Position numbers and translations under genes: made by a program. Positions 1 through 6,263 of a DNA stretch of 19,029 nucleotides are shown here, piece by piece. This DNA is from Tychonema litorale BBK16. GTDB lineage: Bacteria > Cyanobacteriota > Cyanobacteriia > Cyanobacteriales > Microcoleaceae. The stretch covers positions 1 through 19,029 of the forward strand of contig NZ_JAKJHX010000095.1 of assembly GCF_021648855.1 (NCBI RefSeq), in the 5' to 3' direction. How positions within the stretch are numbered: position 1 is the first letter of the stretch; each line of letters begins with the position of its first letter. Below the pieces are notes generated by a model. It was not told the origin of the DNA, ran no database searches, and saw only the letters and a list, made by a program, of their open reading frames with translations.

Positions 1-74
1 ATCAGTCTGTGAAGCGTAAAGAATCCCCGTGCGTTTACGCCGGGGAGTATTTCAAATTTCTTAATTTTTCTTAA
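1..74 (+). mobile_element. Probable right end of an IS200/IS605-type element, with the tail of a TnpB-like ORF
   Basis: An open frame enters from the left edge (first full codon at 3) and stops at TAA 72-74; its last residues read QSVKRKESPCVYAGEYFKF. Within it lies a stable hairpin: CCCCG 25-29 plus GCG 31-33 pair with CGC 38-40 plus CGGGG 41-45, with a bulged T30 and a TTTA loop. TCAA follows at 52-55. From memory, a GAATCCCC hairpin followed by GGGGAGT and TCAA is typical of the right ends of IS605-family tnpB elements in cyanobacteria. Only this edge is visible, so the transposon and any tnpB reading frame lie outside the window. A plain terminator hairpin of an unrelated gene is the alternative. 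Confidence 0.42.
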
Positions 75-109
75 ACTAGAAGTGTAAATCTACTCTGCTA
101 TCTGAATTT

Positions 110-772
110 ATGTTACTTCCAGCCGATCGACGCACCAAGCTAGACGACACCGACGACAACTTATTCTATGCTTATCCCCGGTTTGTAACTCATGTAGACG
201 AGGGATTCATTCAGCAATTAACCGATTTGTATCGGGAACGACTGAAACCGGATACTCGGATCTTCGATATGATGAGTAGTTGGGTTTCTCATTTGCCGGA
301 TGAAATGCAGTTTGCCCATGTCGAGGGGCACGGCATGAATCAAGAAGAGTTAGCAAAAAATTCGAGACTGAACCATTATTTTTTGCAGAATTTGAACGCA
401 AATCCCAAATTGCCGCTACCAGATGCCCAGTTTGATGCGGTGATTAACTGCGTTTCGGTACAGTATTTGCAACATCCCGATCGCATTTTTTCCGAAATAC
501 ACCGCATTTTGAAACCTGGTGGCCTAGCAATTATCAGCTTTTCCAACCGGATGTTTGCTCAAAAAGCAATAGCTGCTTGGCGAGAAGGCTCAGAGGGCGA
601 TCGGGTAGAATTGGTCAAGCGTTACTTTGACTCTGTCAAAGGAGAAAATATACCCGGATTTAGCAAGCCGGAAATAATTTCTAAGCAATCCAGCTTGCCG
701 AGTTTTATGCAAATGCTGGGAATCGGAAGTGGCGATCCGTTTTATGCTGTAATTGCTTACCGCCAAAGTTAG
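110..772 (+). CDS. Class I SAM-dependent methyltransferase-like protein with degenerate motif I
   Basis: A 220-residue protein resembling the Methyltransf_11 group of class I SAM methyltransferases. What is seen: motif II region FDAVINCVSVQYLQHP at about 108-123, and a clear motif III LKPGGLAIISF at 135-145, followed by a C-terminal half without recognised motifs. The glycine-rich motif I that binds SAM (usually DxGxGxG) is replaced by IFDMMSSWVSHLP at about 51-63, and the acidic residue after the next strand is not obvious (GHGMNQEELAKN, 73-84). The protein may therefore bind SAM weakly, or be a conserved variant family. ATG at 110 is the first usable start; no good Shine-Dalgarno is visible. 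It stands alone, followed by a 243-bp gap. Substrate unknown. Confidence 0.82.
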   Translation: MLLPADRRTKLDDTDDNLFYAYPRFVTHVDEGFIQQLTDLYRERLKPDTRIFDMMSSWVSHLPDEMQFAHVEGHGMNQEELAKNSRLNHYFLQNLNANPKLPLPDAQFDAVINCVSVQYLQHPDRIFSEIHRILKPGGLAIISFSNRMFAQKAIAAWREGSEGDRVELVKRYFDSVKGENIPGFSKPEIISKQSSLPSFMQMLGIGSGDPFYAVIAYRQS

Positions 773-1015
773 ACCCTTGAGTCTTGAGCTTTTGCACTCT
801 TGCGACCAAACTAAACTGTGAAAGGGGCAGGCCAAATACCTGCTCTAAAAAAAGCAATATAACTTGACATTATCCCCATCAGTCTCCCTAAAATGCCCAA
901 GCTACATTGGCAAATCAATAATTTCCTGTGATATCGTTAGGTCAAGGGTAAAAGCGTCAATCAGAAGAGACATAAAAAAGATTAAACTTTAGCAGAAAAT
1001 TATACAGAGGTCAAC
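773..1015. other. Intergenic region upstream of the Wzc/GumC-like gene
   Basis: A 243-bp gap with no gene. It contains a short imperfect stem (825-831 with 839-845) without a T tract, so it is a poor terminator candidate, and a possible promoter reported separately. No dispersed repeat was recognised here. Confidence 0.5.
864..894 (+). promoter_or_regulatory. Possible sigma70-type promoter for the Wzc/GumC-like gene
   Basis: A perfect -35 hexamer TTGACA (864-869) is followed after 19 bp by TAAAAT (889-894). The spacer is longer than the optimum, so the match could be chance. It would leave a leader of about 115 nt before the ATG at 1016. Confidence 0.3.
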
Positions 1016-3370
1016 ATGGAAACAGAACAAGACCCTAATCTCGTAGCAGTTAGTAGCCAAAGCAGACAGGTACAGCAATTCTCCGCCGAAGAAGGAGAAG
1101 AGTCAGGCGAAAAACCTCAGAAAGCATTGAATATAGCCCCGCTAATTAGGACTTTTCAGCGACAAGCCCTAATTATTATTGCGATTGTAAGCATGGCGGG
1201 CGGTGGGATAGTCTATCAGATCAAAGGTGGCAAGAAAACCTATCAAGGTGATTTTCGGATGTTAGTGGAACCGGTGACAACTGAAGCCAGGATTGCCGAT
1301 CCCTCTTCTCTCACTAATCGCGAAGGCGGAGTGCCTAGTCGAGATTTTTTCAGTCTTGATTATGCAACTCAACTGGAAATTCTCCAGAGTCCTCAGATGC
1401 TATTAGCAATTACAAAACAAGTCCAAAAGCGAGATCCAAAATTTACTGAGGAGATTCTAAAAAAAGGATTACTGGTGTTGCGCCTTGGAGAAACTGAACA
1501 AAGTAGAACTAAAATTTTGGAAGTTAGATTTTTGGGTCAAGACCCTAAACTGGTTGAGTTTGTTTTACAAGAAACTAAAAAGAAATATTTGAAGTATAGC
1601 CTTGATGAACGCAAAAGTCGCATCGGTGAAGGTGTTAATTTTATTGAAGACCAGCTTCCCGGACTCAATAAGCGCGTCAATGATTTGAAGTCAGAGTTGC
1701 AGGTGATACAACAGCAACAGAGGATTGCCGACCCTAAAGAACAAGGCACGCAATTAATCCTGCAAGCTCGCACTATGGAAAATTTAGAGTCTGACACTCA
1801 AAGGCTTTTAGAGGAACAGAAAACCCTTTATGCTAACTTGCAAAAACAATTAGATTTTACGCCAAATGAAGCTATTGCTGCATCGGCTTTAAGTGAAGAA
1901 CCTCAATACAAAGAATTGCTGACTAAGGTTAAGGAAGTAGAAGGTCAAATTGCCGTAGAAACTGCTCGGTTTAAATCTGCAAACCCGATAGTGGAAGCTT
2001 TAGAAAGGAAGCGGGCTAATTTAATCGGGTTACTAAATAAGCAAACAGATCGCATTTTAGGTCAAAATTTAGTAGGTGCAGAAGCGAATTCTAAGGTTAA
2101 GAATTTTCAAAACTCGATTCGGATCGGCTTGATTAAACAGTTGGTTGATACTGCTAACCAAGTTCAAGTTTTAGAGGCTCGCAATGAAGCAATCACCAAG
2201 AGTAAGAATAATTTGAATCGACAAGCAAGAGAATTTCCTACGGTAGCACGACGGTACAACGAATTGCAACAGCAGCTAGATATAGCAGCCCGCACGCGGG
2301 ATCAACTTTTGACTCAGCGAGAAACGCTGCGGGTACAAGCTGCTCAAAGTCAAATACCTTGGGAAATAATTTCTGAGCCTCAAATACCAAAAGACCCTGA
2401 TGGTAAGGAGATTCCTGTTGCATCTAAAAACACAAACAAATTAATTATGGGGGTGATGGGGGGGCTAGTTGCGGGTCTGGGATTGTCTATAATCATCGAA
2501 AAGTTACGGAATACCTTTTACTGCGCTGATGATGTTAAAGATGCAGTCGATCCGCCCTTGTTGGGTGCAATTCCTGTCAACAAGAAGGCTCAAAAATTCT
2601 ATCCTTCTATTGCGAATGCCTATGAGGTACTTGAAAGCAAAGAAAATAAGTACAAAAAAAATGCTTCGCAATTTATAGAAGCTTTTGACTCTCTTTATAC
2701 TAACATCCGCTTTCTTTCTTCCCATAAACCGATCGCCTCTTTGGTCATCGGTTCGGCTACACCAGGGGAAGGCAAATCTATGATTGCTTTAAACTTAGCT
2801 CACATTGCAGCACTGGCAGGTCAACGAGTGCTGCTAGTAGACGCGAATTTGCATTCGCCAAGTCTTGATTTGCTGTTGGAATTGCCGAATTCCAAGGGGT
2901 TGAGTGACTTGCTTGAAAACAAAATTGAATTCAAGGAAGCGATCCAAAGATCGCCTGTAGAGGATAATCTGTTTGTACTAACTGCTGGCATTCCTCTAGC
3001 TGGTACTTCTAGACGGCTGGCTTCATCTCAGATGCAGTATTTAATGGCAGAATTTAATGCCATATTTGACTTAGTAATCTACGATACGCCGCCACTGGTT
3101 GATAATAAAGATGCTAATTTTTTGGCAGCACGCACAGATGGAATACTGATGGTGGTATCAATTCTCAAGGTTAAGCATTCTGTAGTCAAGAAAATTTTCG
3201 CTCAACTAGAAACTTTTGGCATTCCGTGCTTGGGAACAGTTGCAAATCATCTGGGTAAAAACAAAAAATATCAGCCATCAAAAGCACCTGTAGTGGAAGA
3301 TAAAAGTGAATATTTAAATTTTTCACCTGTGCCGTCTAGTATGCCTAAGTTAGCTCCCAAAAAAGAGTAA
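1016..3370 (+). CDS. GumC/Wzc-type polysaccharide copolymerase with BY-kinase-like ATPase domain
   Basis: A 784-residue inner-membrane protein expected to control chain length and export of a surface polysaccharide. Order of parts: cytosolic N-terminus; membrane segment about 51-69; Wzz-like periplasmic region; long Gln/Glu/Leu-rich coiled coil about 200-440 ending in a GNVR-like stretch (EFPTVARRYNELQQQLD); second membrane segment about 475-495; cytosolic P-loop domain. That domain has Walker A SATPGEGKS (580-588), Walker A' VLLVDAN (605-611) and Walker B LVIYDTPP (686-693), the pattern of bacterial tyrosine kinases. Walker A' reads DANLHSP rather than the usual DADLRRP. The tail has only two tyrosines (KKYQ and SEYLN), not the Tyr cluster of Wzc/CapB-type kinases, so autophosphorylation in the classic way is doubtful. 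The start is set by AGAGG at 1006-1010, 5 nt before ATG. It opens the polysaccharide region. Confidence 0.93.
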   Translation: METEQDPNLVAVSSQSRQVQQFSAEEGEESGEKPQKALNIAPLIRTFQRQALIIIAIVSMAGGGIVYQIKGGKKTYQGDFRMLVEPVTTEARIADPSSLTNREGGVPSRDFFSLDYATQLEILQSPQMLLAITKQVQKRDPKFTEEILKKGLLVLRLGETEQSRTKILEVRFLGQDPKLVEFVLQETKKKYLKYSLDERKSRIGEGVNFIEDQLPGLNKRVNDLKSELQVIQQQQRIADPKEQGTQLILQARTMENLESDTQRLLEEQKTLYANLQKQLDFTPNEAIAASALSEEPQYKELLTKVKEVEGQIAVETARFKSANPIVEALERKRANLIGLLNKQTDRILGQNLVGAEANSKVKNFQNSIRIGLIKQLVDTANQVQVLEARNEAITKSKNNLNRQAREFPTVARRYNELQQQLDIAARTRDQLLTQRETLRVQAAQSQIPWEIISEPQIPKDPDGKEIPVASKNTNKLIMGVMGGLVAGLGLSIIIEKLRNTFYCADDVKDAVDPPLLGAIPVNKKAQKFYPSIANAYEVLESKENKYKKNASQFIEAFDSLYTNIRFLSSHKPIASLVIGSATPGEGKSMIALNLAHIAALAGQRVLLVDANLHSPSLDLLLELPNSKGLSDLLENKIEFKEAIQRSPVEDNLFVLTAGIPLAGTSRRLASSQMQYLMAEFNAIFDLVIYDTPPLVDNKDANFLAARTDGILMVVSILKVKHSVVKKIFAQLETFGIPCLGTVANHLGKNKKYQPSKAPVVEDKSEYLNFSPVPSSMPKLAPKKE

Positions 3371-3526
3371 ACTCCCTCGAAGGATTCAACCGCTCCGCAC
3401 TTCCTGAGTGAAGCATTACCCTGCCCTTCGACTATGCTCAAGAACCGTGAAGCATTACCCTGAGCGAAGTCGAAGGGTCGAAGCGTCGAAGGGAAAGAAC
3501 CGTAAAAATTAGATGTACCTCAGCTT
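3371..3526. repeat. Intergenic repeats: 16-bp direct repeat and 17-bp inverted repeat
   Basis: GTGAAGCATTACCCTG occurs twice (3408-3423 and 3447-3462). CCCTTCGACTATGCTCA (3424-3440) and TGAGCGAAGTCGAAGGG (3461-3477) form an inverted repeat with 15 of 17 positions pairing across a 20-bp loop. Further TCGAAGGG pieces follow to about 3494. The CCCTTCGACTnnGCTCA type is a widespread dispersed bacterial repeat. It could act as a hairpin after the upstream gene, but no T tract follows. Confidence 0.75.
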
Positions 3527-4237
3527 ATGAAAGCCTATCAACAAATAACTATTTATGAATGTGGTGAACCTTTGGTTAAAATTCCTGTTGAAATATTTGC
3601 TTTTGAATTCCCACACCCTTATCAAAAATTGGGTGCTCCTTACCAGAGGAGCAAATCTGATTCTCCTTACTATCTACGCCAAGGAGTTATAGATAGTTTG
3701 ATTGTGGCTCAGAAGCAGTTGCAGCAATATTATCCAGATTGGCAAATTCTAATATTTGATGCTTATAGACCAGTGGAAGTGCAGCAGTTTATGGTAGATT
3801 TCACTTTTGCTGAAATTGCCAAGGCTCAAGGTTGTGAATTGCCAGTTTCCGAAGAGAAAAGACAATTAATTATAGAGCAAGTATATCAGTTCTGGGCGGT
3901 ACCGAGTCTCGATCGCACTACACCGCCTCCTCACAGCACAGGTGGGGCATTAGATGTGACTTTAGCCGATCGCCAAAACGGAAAAATTGATATGGGTTCT
4001 CCGATAGATGAAATCTCAGAACGTTCTTATCCCGATTATTTTGCCAACAGTAATGAACCAGCAGAACAAGAATTTCAGTGTCGCAGGCAAATATTAAAAG
4101 ATGCGATGGTTGGTGCTGGTTTTCGACAGCATCCTAACGAGTGGTGGCATTTTTCCTTGGGCGATCAGATGTGGGCTTGGTCGATGAGTCAACACCCAGG
4201 TGACAATCAATTTGTAGCTCGATATGGCCGCTATTGA
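3527..4237 (+). CDS. VanX-type D-alanyl-D-alanine dipeptidase (M15D metallopeptidase)
   Basis: A 236-residue zinc peptidase of the M15D (VanX/DdpX) family, which splits D-Ala-D-Ala and serves peptidoglycan recycling or remodelling. The catalytic set is complete: DAYRP with Arg81; PHSTGGALD with zinc ligands His136 and Asp143, 7 apart as in VanX; and NEWWHF with catalytic Glu205 and zinc ligand His208, 3 apart as in VanX. MGSPIDE after the first zinc pair also fits the family. No signal peptide is visible, consistent with a cytosolic enzyme. The start is ATG 3527; no strong ribosome site. There is no vanH/vanA-like gene beside it, so vancomycin resistance is not suggested. Its place between polysaccharide genes may be incidental. 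Confidence 0.92.
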   Translation: MKAYQQITIYECGEPLVKIPVEIFAFEFPHPYQKLGAPYQRSKSDSPYYLRQGVIDSLIVAQKQLQQYYPDWQILIFDAYRPVEVQQFMVDFTFAEIAKAQGCELPVSEEKRQLIIEQVYQFWAVPSLDRTTPPPHSTGGALDVTLADRQNGKIDMGSPIDEISERSYPDYFANSNEPAEQEFQCRRQILKDAMVGAGFRQHPNEWWHFSLGDQMWAWSMSQHPGDNQFVARYGRY

Positions 4238-4307
4238 AAGAAGGAAGAAGACCCTTCGACCTTTCGACTACGCTGGCTGAACCGGGAAGAAGGAAGTCAA
4301 CAGCGAA

Positions 4308-4335
4308 CAGTCAACAGTCAACAGTCAACAGTCAA
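4308..4335. repeat. Heptanucleotide tandem repeat (CAACAGT)n
   Basis: Four consecutive units of CAGTCAA/CAACAGT run between about 4308 and 4335, with degenerate units before them (from about 4297). Short heptamer arrays of this type are a known feature of filamentous cyanobacterial intergenic DNA (STRR repeats). No function is implied. Confidence 0.8.
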
Positions 4336-4366
4336 CTATCAATTGTATCAGAATAGACCTAAGCTC

Positions 4367-4395
4367 TTGCCAGCAGAGGAATGGTGCTTTAAGAT
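4367..4395 (+). promoter_or_regulatory. Putative promoter of the nucleotidylyltransferase gene
   Basis: TTGCCA (4367-4372), 17-bp spacer, TAAGAT (4390-4395): a good sigma70-type arrangement about 75 bp before the ATG at 4469. Confidence 0.4.
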
Positions 4396-4468
4396 TAACG
4401 AGAGCGAACAAGTGCAGGCAAATCCAGTCAGCACCGCAAACCCTAAAGGATAACTTAGAGTTCACCAA

Positions 4469-5542
4469 ATGAAAGCATTAATCCTCTCTGGCGGCAAAGG
4501 AACACGTTTGCGTCCCCTCACCTATACAGGTGCGAAGCAGTTGGTTCCTGTGGCAAATAAGCCCATACTGTGGTACGGAATTGAGCTAATTGTGGCGGCT
4601 GGGATTACCGATATTGGGATTGTGATTAGTCCCGAAACGGGGGAAGAGGTGAAGGCGAAAACCGGAAATGGCGATCGCTTTGGTGCACAAATTACTTATA
4701 TCTTACAAGATAAGCCGGCGGGATTGGCTCATGCGGTGAAAATTGCCAAACCATTTTTGGGCGATTCTCCGTTTATCATGTATTTGGGAGACAACTTAAT
4801 TGAAAGTCAATTACATCCGTTTTTAGAGACTTTCAAGAAGAATCAACTCGATGCTTTGATTATGCTGCGGGAAGTTAGCAATCCTAGTGCTTTCGGTGTC
4901 GCGACAGTTGATGAACAAGGGCGAGTATTGCAGCTAGTGGAAAAACCGAAAGTTCCCCCTTCTAATTTGGCAATGGTTGGGATTTACTTTTTTGCTCCTA
5001 CGATTCACGAGGCGATCGATCAAATTCAACCATCGGCCCGTGGCGAACTGGAAATTACCGATGCTATTCAACAGTTAATCAATCAAAACAAAAAAGTTGA
5101 AGCCTCTAATTTAGAGGGTTGGTGGTTGGATACGGGAAAAAAAGATGATTTGCTGAGTGCAAACCAAATTATTCTCGATAGCCGTCTTGTAGCTTCAACA
5201 GAATTAAAAGTAGATACCAAAAGTCAAATTATCGGGCGAGTGCAAATTGGCGAAGGAAGTGAGATAATTAATTCTACAGTTCGCGGGCCAGTAATAATCG
5301 GTAAAAATTGCTACATTGAAAATTGCTTTATTGGGCCTTACAGCAGTATTGCCGATCGAGTCACGATGATTGATGCGGATATCGAACACAGTGTGATATT
5401 GGAATCTGCTAAAATAGCTGGGATTCAGCAGCGAATTGTGGACAGTGTAATCGGGCAGCGAGCTCAATTAACGAATGCTCCTATTCGTCCTAAAGCACTC
5501 AGGTTTATGATTGGTGATGACAGTCAAATCGAGTTGGTTTAA
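4469..5542 (+). CDS. Long-form glucose-1-phosphate thymidylyltransferase-type sugar nucleotidylyltransferase
   Basis: A 357-residue enzyme of the RmlA long / StrD-like family, which joins a sugar 1-phosphate to a nucleoside triphosphate (typically dTTP and glucose 1-phosphate) to give the activated sugar for deoxysugar synthesis. The N-terminal nucleotidyltransferase domain shows GGKGTRLRP (8-16), KQLVPVANKP (23-32), a metal-binding LGDN (106-109), EKPKVPPSNLAMVGIYFF in mid-domain, and WWLDTG before the C-terminal part. From about 240 on, hexapeptide-like repeats (IIGRVQIGEGSEI, GPVIIGKNCYI) predict a left-handed beta-helix, absent from short RmlA. The long form is not a strict RfbA orthologue, so no symbol is given and the exact sugar is uncertain. 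It probably feeds the glycosyltransferase encoded downstream. AAAGGAT lies about 13-19 nt before the ATG, a weak ribosome site. Confidence 0.9.
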   Translation: MKALILSGGKGTRLRPLTYTGAKQLVPVANKPILWYGIELIVAAGITDIGIVISPETGEEVKAKTGNGDRFGAQITYILQDKPAGLAHAVKIAKPFLGDSPFIMYLGDNLIESQLHPFLETFKKNQLDALIMLREVSNPSAFGVATVDEQGRVLQLVEKPKVPPSNLAMVGIYFFAPTIHEAIDQIQPSARGELEITDAIQQLINQNKKVEASNLEGWWLDTGKKDDLLSANQIILDSRLVASTELKVDTKSQIIGRVQIGEGSEIINSTVRGPVIIGKNCYIENCFIGPYSSIADRVTMIDADIEHSVILESAKIAGIQQRIVDSVIGQRAQLTNAPIRPKALRFMIGDDSQIELV

Positions 5543-5604
5543 ATTCTGATATTGCTTGCTAATATTGGAAGCCATAATCATGTTTTATAAGAGATAAATG
5601 TTTT

Positions 5605-5698
5605 TGTGGGGTGGGCATCTTGCCCGCCCTTGAACAGGCAAGATGCCTGTTCCACAATCAGTCACAATTATTCAAACAGGCAAGATGCATGTTCTACA
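5605..5698. repeat. Dispersed hairpin repeat with GGCAAGATGCC cores
   Basis: The arms 5605-5624 and 5637-5656 pair at 16 of 20 positions (TGTGG...GGCATCTTGCC against GGCAAGATGCC...CCACA). A third copy of the right arm, AACAGGCAAGATGCATGTT with TCTACA, follows at 5675-5698. So the 177-bp gap between 5542 and 5720 is mostly repeat DNA. A weak promoter-like pair, TTGCTT (5552) and TAATCA (5575), precedes it. Confidence 0.7.
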
Positions 5699-5705
5699 TG
5701 ATTTA

Positions 5706-5722
5706 AAGGAGATGAAAGTTTG
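5706..5722 (+). promoter_or_regulatory. Strong ribosome binding site that fixes a TTG start
   Basis: AAGGAG at 5706-5711 is a near-perfect Shine-Dalgarno, 8 nt before TTG at 5720-5722. The nearby ATG at 5712 is too close to the site and opens only a 13-codon frame ending at TAA, so it is not the gene start. Confidence 0.7.
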
Positions 5723-6253
5723 CAGTCCGAAGAAATACCAACTCAAGAAATAATCGATAAATTGCGACAAGCTTTGGAGCCGCGAATTGGTATTGCTAAG
5801 CCGCCTTTATCTGGAAGTGAGAAAAGTGCGATCGCCTTTGATGAAGAAGACGAAGATATCACGTTGCTAAAAACTGGTTTTGATATTTATAATGTCCCAA
5901 TTACCTCTTATCAAAGACGACTTGGTTCCGTAGTTATCGCAGTTAGAAAAATAGTCCGAAAATTGCTCAAGCCAGTATTGGAAAGACAGGTAATTTACAA
6001 TTTTGCCAATACCCGCGTTGTTCAAACATTGAGCAACCAGTTGCAAAAATTGCAGCATAATCAGCAAATCCTAGAGAAAAAGATTACATCTGAGTTTAGC
6101 AACCAGTTTCCTGAAGTGACAGCCAAAATTATGGTTCAACAAGAAGCTATAACAGCGCTGCAATGTGAAATAGAGCAAATAAAAGCTGTACAGCAGCAGC
6201 ATACTGCTATGTTAGAGGAAATTACTGCTCAATTGCTCGATCGACAAAAGTGA
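5720..6253 (+). CDS. Coiled-coil protein of unknown function, TTG start, in glycosyltransferase operon
   Basis: A 177-residue protein that I do not recognise as a named family. Visible parts: an acidic N-terminus (EEDEDI around 41-46); a basic, amphipathic stretch about 66-95 (RRLGSVVIAVRKIVRKLLKP) that could lie on a membrane; and a Gln/Leu/Glu-rich coiled coil about 105-172. The arrangement resembles N-terminal scaffold regions seen on some cyanobacterial polysaccharide glycosyltransferases and methyltransferases. It begins with TTG, supported by the strong ribosome site just upstream. It ends only 10 bp before the double glycosyltransferase, so the two are probably co-transcribed. I infer an accessory or scaffolding role in glycan assembly; no catalytic motif is visible. 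Confidence 0.75.
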   Translation: MQSEEIPTQEIIDKLRQALEPRIGIAKPPLSGSEKSAIAFDEEDEDITLLKTGFDIYNVPITSYQRRLGSVVIAVRKIVRKLLKPVLERQVIYNFANTRVVQTLSNQLQKLQHNQQILEKKITSEFSNQFPEVTAKIMVQQEAITALQCEIEQIKAVQQQHTAMLEEITAQLLDRQK

Positions 6254-6263
6254 AAAATCCAAG

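Larger units (their letters stand above)
4238..4468. other. Intergenic region with repeats and a promoter
   Basis: A 231-bp gap. It holds a piece of the CCCTTCGAC-type repeat (4252-4284), flanked by near-identical AGAAGGAAG stretches at 4239-4247 and 4288-4296. A heptamer tandem array follows, then a plausible promoter for the next gene. No small ORF is convincing. Confidence 0.6.

Noticed and set aside
825..845. Rho-independent terminator after the methyltransferase-like gene
   Set aside because: The stem is only 7 bp with a wobble pair and no T tract follows on the plus strand.
3527..4237. Vancomycin resistance determinant
   Set aside because: Only the VanX-type peptidase is present; no VanH, VanA-type ligase or VanRS is nearby, and such peptidases are common in bacteria without resistance.
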